Counted from the stretch's first letter, positions 56,191 through 64,000 are shown. The stretch is DNA of 64,000 nt from Paenibacillus ehimensis NBRC 15659 (GCF_004000785.1 NZ_BILX01000002.1:62001-126000); one strand, 5' to 3'. Made by a program: numbers and translations. The notes: generated from the sequence alone by a model not told the origin.

Positions 56191-56877
56191 CTATGCGGTA
56201 ATGGTTTCTACCTCCACGGCAAAGATGTGCCGCATCTTCTTTAACGTATAATAGACCGTTGTCGTACGCATCTTGGACGAAGCGGATACGACGATCTGCA
56301 TTTGACGCTTGCCGTCGCTTAAATCCTTAATCTTGATATGCTTGACCTTCATCGAATTTTGTTCGATTTCGTCGATCAGCTTGGTCATTTCGTCATTTTC
56401 CCGAACCACGATGTTGATCGACAAATCGCGCTCGCTCAGCTTGCTCGGACCTAACAGCTTGAATAGCGCAGGAACAAAATTAATAGCTGTAATGATGAGG
56501 ATTGCTGCGCACCCCGCTTCGAGATAGTAGCCGGCTCCCGTCGCAATGCCAAGTGCGGATGCGGCCCAGACCATCGCGGCGGTCGTGAGACCCGAGATCA
56601 CGTCGTTGCTGCGTCTAAGGATAACCCCGGCGCCAATAAAGCCGACCCCGCTGACGATTTGGGCGGCCAGGCGCATCGGATCCATATTCGTGTGTCCGGG
56701 GATCGAATATTGTTGTACCGACTTGATCGAAACAAGAGTGATCAAACAGCTCGCTACGGAAATGACCATACTTGTCTTCATCCCAAGCGGCTTATGCTTG
56801 AGTTGACGATCCAAGCCGATCAATAAACCGAGCAGCAGCGCGATCGCCATCTTAACCATGGAGTCATAAACGTCCAA
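56191..56877 (-). CDS. MgtC/SapB family membrane protein
   Basis: A 228-residue protein with four or five N-terminal membrane helices carrying the MgtC motif. LLGLLIGLDRQLKHKPLGMKTSMVISVASCLITLVS (about 16-51) and RLAAQIVSGVGFIGAGVILRRSNDVISGLTTAAMVWAASALGIATGAGYY (about 68-117) are typical. An ACT-like cytoplasmic C-terminus follows. MgtC proteins modulate ATP synthase or magnesium and acid stress. The promoter side faces the 217-bp hairpin element at 56929-57145, which may affect its expression. Confidence 0.93.
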   Translation of the reverse strand: MDVYDSMVKMAIALLLGLLIGLDRQLKHKPLGMKTSMVISVASCLITLVSIKSVQQYSIPGHTNMDPMRLAAQIVSGVGFIGAGVILRRSNDVISGLTTAAMVWAASALGIATGAGYYLEAGCAAILIITAINFVPALFKLLGPSKLSERDLSINIVVRENDEMTKLIDEIEQNSMKVKHIKIKDLSDGKRQMQIVVSASSKMRTTTVYYTLKKMRHIFAVEVETITA

Positions 56878-56908
56878 TCTTTCCGCCCCCTTGCCGCTAC
56901 ATTAAAAT

Positions 56909-56928
56909 AAGGGGGGAAGCTCCCCCCT
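56909..56928. repeat. 20-bp direct repeat, left flank of hairpin element
   Basis: AAGGGGGGAAGCTCCCCCCT, itself a hairpin. It matches 57146-57165 at 19 of 20 bases. Confidence 0.8.
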
Positions 56929-57145
56929 AGAGCTTGTTGGGAAAGTGGGCAATTGAGGAAATAGAGGTTACGAGGGGGCGGGGTATCCACTTCCGACCGC
57001 TGTTGTCCTCGGGAAATTTGATTGGAAGCCGCTTAGTAGCGGACATTTCCCGAGGACAAAGGCGGCCGCTATCGCTTCTCCAGTGGATACCCCACCTCCG
57101 TATGCATCTCTATTTTCGTAAAAGCCCACTTTCCCAGCAGCCAGA
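56929..57145. mobile_element. Imperfect 217-bp inverted-repeat (MITE-like) element
   Basis: Nested arms share nearly one centre: TGGGAAAGTGGGC (56938-56950) with GCCCACTTTCCCA (57124-57136), GGGGTATCCACT (56980-56991) with AGTGGATACCCC (57082-57093), and GTCCTCGGGAAAT (57005-57017) with ATTTCCCGAGGAC (57045-57057). TAGAG/CTCTA pairs between, and CCGC-TTAGTA-GCGG forms the tip. No ORF. With a 20-bp near-identical repeat on each side it looks like a small non-autonomous element or a large structured RNA. The element family is unknown to me. Confidence 0.6.
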
Positions 57146-57165
57146 AAGGGGGGAAACTCCCCCCT
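57146..57165 (-). repeat. 20-bp direct repeat, right flank; also hairpin after the SBP gene
   Basis: AAGGGGGGAAACTCCCCCCT. On the minus strand GGGGGGA-GTT-TCCCCCC lies right after the stop codon of the sugar-binding protein and is followed by TTTC, so it also works as a weak terminator. Confidence 0.65.
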
Positions 57166-57169
57166 GACG

Positions 57170-58429
57170 TTATTTTTTCTCGTAGTCCGCTTTCGCTTTT
57201 TGAATCAAGGCCGCGTATTTGTTCAACGTTTCTTTCACATCTTTCTTATCCATCACGACTTCGCTGAGCGCCCCGTTGATCGCTTTGTTCACCTCAGCCC
57301 AATAAGGAACGTTGGATAGAGGCTGGGCTACTTTCAAGCCTTCTTGAGCCGCATCGAAATACGGTTTTTGCCAATCCTCCACCACCCCATAGACGTCGCT
57401 TCGGAACGACGGCCAGCCGAGCTTGGAAATCAGCAGCTCCTGAACCTCTTTGGACATCAGATATTCCATGAACTTCACGGCCAATTCCTTATTCGGAGAG
57501 CCTGCCGGAATACCGATGACTTCTCCGCCCAATGTTTTGACGGCGCCTTTCGGCCCGCTGTAGCCGGAATACGCTTTAATTTCTTTCTTCCCGCCGTCCT
57601 TCACAATCACATTCACGCCAAACGGCCAGTTCGGGGCATAATACACCGATTCCTTCGCCAAAAATCCGTTCGTCGCGCTGAAGCTGGCTTTCAGCGTATC
57701 TTCGGATAAATAAGGCCAGAGCTGCTGCAGGAACGTAAAGGCCTTGATCGTTCCCTCATCATTCAGTACCAGCGGATCGCCGCCGGCTTGCCGGATAAAT
57801 TCGACGATCTCGATGACATCGCCCGAAAGCTTGATTTTCAAGGCCAGCCGGCCGATGCCTTCCTTTTCCTTCAGCGTCTTGGCGACGTTCAACAGCTCCT
57901 CCCAGGTTTTCGGGGGCTGCAATCCGTACTGCTTGAATTTATTTTCGTTGTAATAGTTAATTTCCACATTCGGCCGGTACGGCATGAAATACGTTTTGCC
58001 TTCGAATTCCCCGGCTTCCACCAGCTTTCCGATCGCTTCCTGCGGAATTCGGGCTTTATAAGAGCTCAGGTCTTCGACCAAGCCCTTCGACACGAGCGCC
58101 GCCGTATTGTTGACATCCTGCGCAATGAGATCGATCTCGGCCTTTCCGGCCAGCTTCATCGCCTCCAGCTTCTTCACGACGTCCTTCGCTTCGACCTGAA
58201 TCGCTTCCACCTTCGCGTTATTCTCTTTTTCAAACTTGGGGAGAACATCGCTGCGCATGACAGACCATTCTTCTTCGCTTAACGCCATCGTCACCCGCAG
58301 CGTTTTCGCTTCGGCCGGCGCGGCCGCACCCTTCTCCTTGCCTTCTTTGTCGGCGCACCCCGCAATCACACCTGCCGTCATCGTTGAAACCAAACCTACC
58401 GTCAATAGCTTTTTCACAGACCCATTCAT
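57170..58429 (-). CDS. Sugar ABC transporter substrate-binding lipoprotein (SBP family 1)
   Basis: A 419-residue MalE-like lipoprotein. The signal peptide has lipobox GVIAGC (Cys25). The mature lobes include LRVTMALSEEEWSVMRSDVLPKFEKENNAKVEAIQ, EINYYNENKFKQYGLQPPKTWEELL and EVIGIPAGSPNKELAVKFMEYLMSKEVQELLI. GGGGGGAATT precedes the ATG. Last gene of the treA-treR-permease-permease-SBP cluster, with no ATPase gene; a shared MsmX-type ATPase is expected. The ligand is probably trehalose or another alpha-glucoside, judged by the TreR/TreA neighbours. Confidence 0.92.
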   Translation of the reverse strand: MNGSVKKLLTVGLVSTMTAGVIAGCADKEGKEKGAAAPAEAKTLRVTMALSEEEWSVMRSDVLPKFEKENNAKVEAIQVEAKDVVKKLEAMKLAGKAEIDLIAQDVNNTAALVSKGLVEDLSSYKARIPQEAIGKLVEAGEFEGKTYFMPYRPNVEINYYNENKFKQYGLQPPKTWEELLNVAKTLKEKEGIGRLALKIKLSGDVIEIVEFIRQAGGDPLVLNDEGTIKAFTFLQQLWPYLSEDTLKASFSATNGFLAKESVYYAPNWPFGVNVIVKDGGKKEIKAYSGYSGPKGAVKTLGGEVIGIPAGSPNKELAVKFMEYLMSKEVQELLISKLGWPSFRSDVYGVVEDWQKPYFDAAQEGLKVAQPLSNVPYWAEVNKAINGALSEVVMDKKDVKETLNKYAALIQKAKADYEKK

Positions 58430-58480
58430 GTTGAAATTCCCCCCAGATGGTATTGGCTTTTATGTTATCCAAGGAAAGCG

Positions 58481-59299
58481 TCAGCCTTTTACGGCGCCCC
58501 CCAGATAATCCGATTTCAAGTATCTCTGAAGCACGAAGGTAATGATAATAACCGGTATCGCCAGAATCGTGGCATAAGCCGCCTGCTGGAAAAAACCGCC
58601 CCGCTCGACGTAGTAGTAAATTTGCAAAGGCATAGTCTTGGTGGACAGGGACAAATACAGCGCATAAGTGAATTCGTTCCACGAGTTCAGCCATACGTAC
58701 ATGGCCGAAACGGCAATCCCCTGCATGGACACAGGCAGGATGACCTGGATTAGCGTCTGCATCCGCGTTGCCCCGTCGATCGCGGCCGCTTCCTCCAGAT
58801 CAACCGGAATCGCCTCGAAATTGGCTACGAGAATCCAGGCCATAAACGGAAGCTGCCCGATCAAATGCGCCAGCACAAGCCCCAAGCTCGTATCAAGCAA
58901 GTCCCATTTCAGAAAAATAACCGATATGGGAAGCGCGATGCCGACAACCGGAAACATTTTGGTGAAAAAAAGCGACAGCATATAAGCATACTTCGCCTTC
59001 TTGCCCAAGCGGGAAATGGCATAAGAGGCAGGCACGACGATCGCAAGCGAAACGAGCATGGTCAACGTGGCAACGGTAAAGCTTTTCTGCAACGGGGGCC
59101 ATAAATTGCCGGACTCAAAAACCTGCTTCCAATGCTTGAATGTCACTTCATGGATCAGAAAGGTCGGGTGCTGGGTCAGCACTTCCTGCGGGTTGCTGAA
59201 CGATATTTTGACCAGGATGTACACGGGCGCAACCATGACAAGACTGATCAACAGAACGACGAGATACAGCCCCAATCTGGACAATCCCTTAGCGGCCAT
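58481..59299 (-). CDS. Carbohydrate ABC transporter permease (MalG type)
   Basis: A 272-residue permease with six membrane helices and the EAA loop DLEEAAAIDGATRMQTLIQVILPVSMQGI. The C-terminal PLQIYYYVERGGFFQQAAYATILAIPVIIITFVLQRYLKSDYLGGAVKG is the MalG-type tail. The ATG at 59299 (GGGGAGGGG 7 bases upstream) overlaps the MalF-type gene by 11 bases; an ATG at 59326 lacks a site. Confidence 0.94.
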   Translation of the reverse strand: MAAKGLSRLGLYLVVLLISLVMVAPVYILVKISFSNPQEVLTQHPTFLIHEVTFKHWKQVFESGNLWPPLQKSFTVATLTMLVSLAIVVPASYAISRLGKKAKYAYMLSLFFTKMFPVVGIALPISVIFLKWDLLDTSLGLVLAHLIGQLPFMAWILVANFEAIPVDLEEAAAIDGATRMQTLIQVILPVSMQGIAVSAMYVWLNSWNEFTYALYLSLSTKTMPLQIYYYVERGGFFQQAAYATILAIPVIIITFVLQRYLKSDYLGGAVKG

Positions 59300-60149
59300 G
59301 GCCGAACCCCTCCCCTTTGTCGACATATTTCAGATAGACCGCGACGAACAAGACGATGAGGATCAGCAGGATCGTGGAAGCCGCTCCCGACGCGCTTAAA
59401 TTGTTGTAGGCGTACTCCTCATAGGCATAGGTGGCAAGAAATGGAACCGCTTTCCCAACTAAAATTTGAGGGAGCTCGAAAATCCGGAATTGGTCGATCG
59501 CCCGCAGCAGCACGGTCATCGTAATGGTCGGCTTTAAGATCGGCAGCGTGACGTGCCTGAAGATTTGCCATTTCGTCGCTCCGTCCATGCCGCCGGCTTC
59601 GTACACCTCTTTCGAAATCGATTCGAGGCCTGCCAACAGCAGAAGCACCACAACAGGCAGCACCTTCCACGTATCGGCAAAAGCAATGACGAATAAGCTG
59701 CGAATGCTTCCGCTTGTCCAATTGACCGGTACGGTGACGAGCCCAAGCCTGTAGAGCAGCTCGTTCAAATAGCCTTGCGTTCCGAACACATACAGCAAGG
59801 TGACTCCCGATACGAGCGTCGGAATGCCCATGGGCATCAGGACGAGCGACCGGATCAGCCCCTTGCCTTTGAACGTTTGTTTGAGAACCATGGCTACTAA
59901 CAAGCCTAAGCTCATTTGAATGCTTAAGCCGATGATCGTCACCCCGACCGTGTTCACAATGGCCCGGAGGAAGTCGGGCTTTTGAAAGACGGACTCATAC
60001 ACCTTCAGCGTCCATTCTCCCGTCAGATTGTCCTGAAAGCCCAGCATGATCGTCTTGAAGATCGGCAGAAGCGTAAAGCCGAAAATATAAAGGGTCATAG
60101 GCAAAATAAAAATAAGCTCCAGCCTGTACTTTTTCAAGGATTGCAGCAT
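59289..60149 (-). CDS. Carbohydrate ABC transporter permease (MalF type)
   Basis: A 286-residue permease. The N-terminus has KKYRLELIFILPMTLYIFGFTLLPIFKTIMLGFQDN, and the EAA loop is KEVYEAGGMDGATKWQIFRHVTLPILKPTI. Six membrane helices. The ATG at 60149 has GGGTGATT upstream; a GTG at 60170, 6 bases after treR, is an alternative coupled start. It partners the MalG-type product. Confidence 0.93.
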   Translation of the reverse strand: MLQSLKKYRLELIFILPMTLYIFGFTLLPIFKTIMLGFQDNLTGEWTLKVYESVFQKPDFLRAIVNTVGVTIIGLSIQMSLGLLVAMVLKQTFKGKGLIRSLVLMPMGIPTLVSGVTLLYVFGTQGYLNELLYRLGLVTVPVNWTSGSIRSLFVIAFADTWKVLPVVVLLLLAGLESISKEVYEAGGMDGATKWQIFRHVTLPILKPTITMTVLLRAIDQFRIFELPQILVGKAVPFLATYAYEEYAYNNLSASGAASTILLILIVLFVAVYLKYVDKGEGFGHGR

Positions 60150-60175
60150 CGTGCGAATCACCCGCTTCACCGTTT

Positions 60176-60901
60176 TTACGTGTTGTGTATTCTTCTCGCA
60201 AAGTCGACAAACTTGAATTTATCCGGCCTGTGTCGGGACTCCGTATATTGGAATAACGTCGTATCGTTCAAACAAACGTAATTCTCCACCACAACGACCA
60301 TATTGTAGGCGCCGAGATCCAAATAGCTACGGTCTTCTTCGGTAGCTTCTTGTACGGAAATGACCTTTTTCGCGTATCCGATTTTCAAGCCCAGCCCATG
60401 CTCAATATACTCATAGATGGAGTCCTCGCATATTTTGATGGTTAAATCGGTGACGTATTTCTTCTTGAAAAAGTCTTTGTCCAAAATAATTCTCTCGCTG
60501 CCGATCTGCCTTACCCGCATCACTTTCCAGATCTCGTCATCCTCATCGGTATCCAGATGGGTCGTCAGAAAAAGATCCGGCTTGATCACCGTCAGCTCTT
60601 CGACGATGGTCTTGGGCTCCCGGCCCATTTTTTGCGCCAGCTCCTTAAAGCTGACCAGACCGGAAATCGGGAAATTAAACCGCTTCGTTTCCAGCACGAT
60701 GGAGCCTTTGCCTTTGATCTTCTGAATATAGCCGTTCTGCGACAGCAAATTAAGCGCTTTCCTCACAGTCTCTCTGGAGGTTTCGTAAGCCGTCACAAGC
60801 TCGTTTTCGGAAGGCAGCATGTCGTTGGCCTTGATGTCGTTGTTTTCGATTTTATTGACCAGATCGTGGTAAATGGACAGGTACTTGTTTTCCAAATTCA
60901 T
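60176..60901 (-). CDS. treR: GntR/HutC-family trehalose repressor (TreR-like)
   Basis: A 241-residue regulator. The N-terminal GntR winged helix (about 1-70) reads YLSIYHDLVNKIENNDIKANDMLPSENELVTAYETSRETVRKALNLLSQNGYI. A UTRA effector domain (about 90-238) includes EDSIYEYIEHGLGLKIGYAKKVI. Length and sequence fit Bacillus TreR. Its ATG overlaps the TreA stop (TGATG). Two TGTATATACA boxes, the known TreR operator core, flank the promoter upstream of treA, which completes the autoregulatory loop. The effector in Bacillus is trehalose-6-phosphate; whether that holds here is open. Confidence 0.9.
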   Translation of the reverse strand: MNLENKYLSIYHDLVNKIENNDIKANDMLPSENELVTAYETSRETVRKALNLLSQNGYIQKIKGKGSIVLETKRFNFPISGLVSFKELAQKMGREPKTIVEELTVIKPDLFLTTHLDTDEDDEIWKVMRVRQIGSERIILDKDFFKKKYVTDLTIKICEDSIYEYIEHGLGLKIGYAKKVISVQEATEEDRSYLDLGAYNMVVVVENYVCLNDTTLFQYTESRHRPDKFKFVDFARRIHNT

Positions 60902-62583
60902 CACCAACCATAATAAATTATCGACTCGTACGGCCTAAGCTGCATCTTGCCGGGCAGCGCCTTGGAATCCTTGTAGTTCGACAGCAAGATCCGCCATGAT
61001 GCCCCGCTCCACGCAGCTTCCGTCCACTCGAAGACCGGCTGCTTGTCCGTAAAGTTGCTGATCACCAGCAAGGTTTCATTATTGTATTTTCTCAGATAAG
61101 CGAAAAGTTCCGGGTGCTCCATCAGGATCGGCTCATAGCTGCCATAGGTAACGATATCGAATTGCTTTCTTAACGAAACCAGCTGTTTATAGTGGAACCA
61201 TACCGAATCAGGGTCCCGAAGCGAAGCCTCCACATTGATCTGGCTGCTGCCCGGAGCGACTGGAATCCACGGACATCCGGTCGTAAAGCCCGCATTCGCG
61301 CTCGAATCCCACTGCATCGGCGTTCTCGAGTTATCGCGCGATCTTCTGCGGATAATCTCCATGGCCTCTTGCTCGCTTTTTCCCTGCTCCCTCATCATCC
61401 TGTACATGTTCAAGGTTTCGACGTCCCGGTAATCGTCAATGCGATCGAAGCCAGGATCAGCCATGCCGATCTCTTCCCCCTGATAAATGTAAGGCGTTCC
61501 TTGCATCATGTGGATGGTAGTCGCAAGCATTTTCGCAGATTCCTTAAGGTAACGCCCGTCGCAGCCGTAGCGGCTGACGATTCTCGGCTGATCGTGGTTG
61601 CACCAGAACAAGGCGTTCCAGCCCCCGCCTCGATGCATTTCCACCTGCCAGTCGGACAAAATTTTCTTCAGCCGGGGCAGGTCGAACTCGCCCAGCTCCC
61701 ACTTGTTGCCTCCAGGGTAATCCACCTTGAGATGGTGGAAGTTAAATACCATATTTAATTCCTGCCGCTCGGGACGGGTATACCGGATACAATGGTCGAT
61801 CGTCGTAGACGACATCTCGCCGACGGTCATCATATCGTACTTGGAGAAGACTTCCCGGTTCAGCTCCCGCATATACTCGTGAACCCGGGGGCCGTCGGTA
61901 TAAAACCTTCTCCCGTCCCCAATCTCATCGTCGGGAAAATCCTGATCTTTGGAAATGACGTTAATGACGTCGAGCCTGAAGCCCTGTACGCCCCGCTGAA
62001 GCCAGAAATGCATGATATCGCAAACATTCTTTCGGACCGCCGGATTCTCCCAATTGAGATCCGCTTGCGTCTGATCGTATAAATGCAAGTAATATTGCTG
62101 CGTCTTCTCGTCATATTTCCATGCGGGACCGCCGAATTTGGACTCCCAGTTGTTCGGCTCCCGGCCTTCCTTCGGGGCTTTCCAAATATAGTAATCCCGA
62201 TATTCGTTATCGACGGATTGCCGCGAGCGCTTAAACCATTCATGCTCGGTTGACGTATGATTGACAACGATATCCATGATGATCTTAAGGTTTCGTTTGC
62301 GCGCTTCCCGGATCAGGAGGTCGAATTGCTCCAAGCTGCCGTATCTTTCGTCGATCGCGTAGTAGTTGCTGATGTCGTAACCGTTATCTTTTTGCGGCGA
62401 TTCGTAAATCGGCGTCAACCATAAGACGTCCACCCCCAAATCCGCCAAATAGTCCAGCTTTTGTATGATTCCTTGAAGATCCCCGATCCCGTCTCCGTCG
62501 GAGTCCATAAAGCTTTTCGGATAAATCTGATACACAACGCTTTTCTTCCACCAGTCGCTTTCAAGCTTATGGCGCAGCTCCAC
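60901..62583 (-). CDS. treA: Alpha,alpha-phosphotrehalase-like GH13 glucosidase (TreA)
   Basis: A 560-residue GH13 enzyme. The (beta/alpha)8 motifs are DIVVNHT, GFRLDVINV (nucleophile Asp), TVGEMSS (acid/base Glu) and WCNHDQPR (transition-state Asp). Segments IGDGRRFYTDGPRVHEYM, FNFHHLKVDYPGG and HMMQGTPYIYQGEEIGM are those of trehalose-6-phosphate hydrolase rather than oligo-1,6-glucosidase. GTG at 62583 has AAGGA 8 bases upstream; an ATG at 62592 is too close to it. In Bacillus the substrate comes from a PTS, but here the linked uptake system is an ABC importer, so unphosphorylated trehalose or another substrate must be considered. Confidence 0.9.
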   Translation of the reverse strand: MELRHKLESDWWKKSVVYQIYPKSFMDSDGDGIGDLQGIIQKLDYLADLGVDVLWLTPIYESPQKDNGYDISNYYAIDERYGSLEQFDLLIREARKRNLKIIMDIVVNHTSTEHEWFKRSRQSVDNEYRDYYIWKAPKEGREPNNWESKFGGPAWKYDEKTQQYYLHLYDQTQADLNWENPAVRKNVCDIMHFWLQRGVQGFRLDVINVISKDQDFPDDEIGDGRRFYTDGPRVHEYMRELNREVFSKYDMMTVGEMSSTTIDHCIRYTRPERQELNMVFNFHHLKVDYPGGNKWELGEFDLPRLKKILSDWQVEMHRGGGWNALFWCNHDQPRIVSRYGCDGRYLKESAKMLATTIHMMQGTPYIYQGEEIGMADPGFDRIDDYRDVETLNMYRMMREQGKSEQEAMEIIRRRSRDNSRTPMQWDSSANAGFTTGCPWIPVAPGSSQINVEASLRDPDSVWFHYKQLVSLRKQFDIVTYGSYEPILMEHPELFAYLRKYNNETLLVISNFTDKQPVFEWTEAAWSGASWRILLSNYKDSKALPGKMQLRPYESIIYYGW

Positions 62584-62661
62584 AACAATCATCCTTTATA
62601 GCAAGAAGTGGTGTTATGGCGTTATGATCCAACCGGACCAATCTCAACCATTATTCAAACC

Positions 62662-62671
62662 TGTATATACA
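62662..62671. promoter_or_regulatory. TreR operator, downstream copy
   Basis: CTGTATATACAAG contains the TreR core TGTATATACA. It lies just downstream of the treA transcription start. Confidence 0.8.
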
Positions 62672-62681
62672 AGATACGGCT

Positions 62682-62710
62682 ATTATATTCCATGTTAACA
62701 AGGCGGTCAA
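62682..62710 (-). promoter_or_regulatory. Promoter of the trehalose operon
   Basis: Minus-strand -35 TTGACC (62710-62705), exact 17-bp spacer, perfect -10 TATAAT (62687-62682), positioned between the two TreR boxes. Confidence 0.88.
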
Positions 62711-62726
62711 TATGATTTTTCACAGT

Positions 62727-62736
62727 TGTATATACA
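62727..62736. promoter_or_regulatory. TreR operator, upstream copy
   Basis: TTGTATATACAGG has the same core TGTATATACA, 65 bases from the other copy. The spacing of about six helical turns would allow a repression loop around the promoter. Confidence 0.8.
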
Positions 62737-62773
62737 GGTTACCGGGTGCTCTGAAGAGCGCATCGCCCAAAAA

Positions 62774-62811
62774 ATAAAAAGGCCTCCGGTCGCCATCAGC
62801 GACCGGAAGCC
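62774..62811 (-). terminator. Terminator of the stalk-domain gene
   Basis: GGCCTCCGGTCGC pairs with GCGACCGGAAGCC (13 bp, one mismatch). On the minus strand it is followed by TTTTTA. It insulates the trehalose promoter. Confidence 0.88.
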
Positions 62812-62825
62812 CGCATACCCTTCTT

Positions 62826-63491
62826 CTATTTCACATCGATTGCAAAAATATATAACGTTTGGCCTTGCTCCCAAGCGGAGGATATCAAGATATTGTAGAG
62901 TCCGGTTTTTTGGGGTAAGTGCAGCCGATTCCCGTCCAAGGGCACAGCCCTACCCTCTTTTTTTCCGGCGACCGATTCGGTTTCCATGAAAACCTCCAGT
63001 ACCTCGGGCACCATGCCCTTCGGGTATGTAATGACAATATCCGATTCCGGCTTCACGGCCACCGGAGGGTACTCGGCTTGTTCGAGAATTTTGGATGCCG
63101 TGCCGGGCCGCTTGAAACAATCCAACCAACAAGAGATGCCATCAAGCAATGGAATCTCCTGCATCCAGACGATTCCGCTGTCGGTTTTCTTCTCATAGGC
63201 AACGGAGGGAACGGGCGCCAAGGTCCGTTCGTCAAATTTGACGCTGTATTGCTGAATATAAGTTGTCCGCCTGTCCTCTCGGTAATAAACGTCCGCAGCC
63301 ATCTGTTCCGCCACGAAGCGCAGCGGGACATAGACATGTCCGTTATAGTTGATCACGGACAACTTTTTATCTTCCCCGTTGATGACGAATTTCTCGGACG
63401 TCAGAAAGTCCAGAGAGGAGCTTGCCCCGTAAGCCGCAACGGTAATCACTACGAATACGCAGACGATCGAAGCTATAATATATTTTCTCAA
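62826..63491 (-). CDS. Membrane-anchored copper-amine-oxidase-like stalk domain protein
   Basis: A 221-residue exported protein. An N-terminal anchor or signal (about 4-23, YIIASIVCVFVVITVAAYG) is followed by the stalk motif FVINGEDKKLSVINYNGHVYVPLRFVAEQMAADVYYREDRRTTYIQ (about 35-80), abundant in Paenibacillus surface proteins. The remaining beta-rich part (about 100-221) I do not recognise. A longer frame starts with an ATG at 63527, but that ATG overlaps a TATAAT. The TTG at 63491 has AAGGAAGGA 9 bases before it and starts the signal sequence, so it is preferred. Confidence 0.82.
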   Translation of the reverse strand: MRKYIIASIVCVFVVITVAAYGASSSLDFLTSEKFVINGEDKKLSVINYNGHVYVPLRFVAEQMAADVYYREDRRTTYIQQYSVKFDERTLAPVPSVAYEKKTDSGIVWMQEIPLLDGISCWLDCFKRPGTASKILEQAEYPPVAVKPESDIVITYPKGMVPEVLEVFMETESVAGKKEGRAVPLDGNRLHLPQKTGLYNILISSAWEQGQTLYIFAIDVK

Positions 63492-63617
63492 AAGATACCG
63501 TCCTTCCTTTTCCGCATCTTGATCCATTATATTACGCGGAGCGGCTTTTTGCCGCTGCTGCGGCTGCCATCGTTACGGTTGCGGCATACGTTCTGCTCTT
63601 CCCGCCGTGCTGTTTCC

Positions 63618-64000
63618 TTATTCGTTCAAGTAGGTTGTCGTCCGGTTCTGGATCAGCTTCGCGACTTCCTCCGCAGACTTCTGGCCGCTGAAGAACGCTT
63701 CGGCCTCGTCATAGATGATGTTCAGCACTTTAACGTCCTCGTCCGCATAACGATCGGCCGTATGAAGGAACTGCTTGAATCGGGCAAAATCCTCCTCCGA
63801 CACCTTCGCCGTTTTTCCATCCGCAAGCTTATACGCTCCGTCTTTCGTCTGCTTCTGAAGCTCGTCCAGCTTCTTCTCGTTCACCGATTTCAGGAGGGAA
63901 AATCTGTCCTCGTAGGGTGACGACTGCACTTCTTCGGATAGCAAGAAGGCCATAAACTTCCATGCTTCCTCTTGGACCTCGGATTTGGCTTGTATCGCAA
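63618..64000 (-). CDS. Extracellular solute-binding protein, C-terminal part (cut by window edge)
   Basis: The last 127 or so residues of a family-1 sugar-binding protein, open at the window edge. SEVQEEAWKFMAFLLSEEVQS is the conserved late helix of this family. The remainder is helical, and YADEDVKVLNIIYDEAEAFFSGQKSAEEVAKLIQNRTTTYLNE is the standard C-terminus. It is in the same orientation as the stalk-domain gene 126 bases downstream. It is not a duplicate of the 57170 protein, whose tail differs. No terminator is obvious between it and the next gene. Confidence 0.88.
   Translation of the reverse strand, partial: AIQAKSEVQEEAWKFMAFLLSEEVQSSPYEDRFSLLKSVNEKKLDELQKQTKDGAYKLADGKTAKVSEEDFARFKQFLHTADRYADEDVKVLNIIYDEAEAFFSGQKSAEEVAKLIQNRTTTYLNE

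Noticed and set aside
1-64000. CRISPR array, rRNA operon, transposase or prophage genes
   Set aside because: No regularly spaced repeats, rRNA sequence, integrase, DDE transposase or phage structural motifs were seen on either strand.

Overview
The window reads as a chromosomal segment of a GC-rich, spore-forming Bacillota, most likely Paenibacillus or a close relative. Strong AGGAGG-type ribosome binding sites, sigma-A-like promoters, Coat F-type spore proteins, a YtvA-like LOV domain, a Btr-type AraC regulator, cadherin-like plus dockerin-like surface modules and a copper-amine-oxidase-like stalk protein all fit this. I see no transposase, prophage, rRNA operon or CRISPR array. Mobile-looking DNA is limited to a 115-bp duplication of a tRNA 3' end (about 7691-7845) and a 217-bp hairpin element between direct repeats (56909-57165).

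Layout. 1-8900: lipoate ligase (partial), a lipoprotein cytochrome c, a preQ1 riboswitch with a queuosine-precursor transporter, an MFS efflux pump, a quinone reductase and its TetR neighbour sharing one operator, NDH-2 with a DUF1641 partner, then tRNA-Asp directly followed by gluQ. Two queuosine-related loci therefore lie about 7 kb apart. 9000-14300: a Fur-boxed operon of nitroreductase, two siderophore permeases and a binding lipoprotein, next to a Btr-like AraC regulator. 14400-16640: an ABC-F ATPase behind a 47-codon leader ORF and an attenuator hairpin. 16690-24130: a compact LOV / methyl-accepting protein / CheW / CheA-CheW-CheW operon, preceded by a PocR-GAF-LuxR-type regulator. 24400-27640: YceI lipid-binding protein, YdeI-family protein and two futalosine-pathway menaquinone genes. 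28400-31600: a second Fur-controlled iron locus (AraC, siderophore lipoprotein, YcgT-type ferredoxin reductase). 31700-35820: sodium symporter, PspC/PspA, TVP38, alkyltransferase-like protein and 3-methyladenine glycosylase.

36000-46700 is a single ten-gene transcription unit on the minus strand. It encodes a peptide ABC importer, an M20 hydrolase, an IclR regulator, DUF1177, AroM and an M29/NicX-like metalloenzyme. It has a consensus promoter, a 17-bp palindrome in its leader and a terminal hairpin. 46890-56880 is mixed: spore coat genes, UppP, a LysR/SDR pair, EVE, DinB and WYL proteins, carbonic anhydrase, a 707-residue cadherin-like/dockerin protein and MgtC. 57170-62740 is a sugar ABC transporter with a TreR repressor and a phosphotrehalase, controlled by two TreR-type operators around a consensus promoter. 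The right edge holds a stalk-domain protein and the C-terminus of another sugar-binding protein.

The best candidates for something undescribed are the LOV-MCP-CheW-CheA operon, which has no CheY, CheR or CheB in the window and looks like a light- or redox-responsive chemosensory module, and the DUF1177/AroM/M29 peptide operon. Several cis-regulatory elements can be read directly: preQ1-I riboswitch, ABC-F attenuator, an apparently leaderless TetR under its own operator, and TreR boxes. All functions come from reading motifs and family resemblance by eye; no database search was run.
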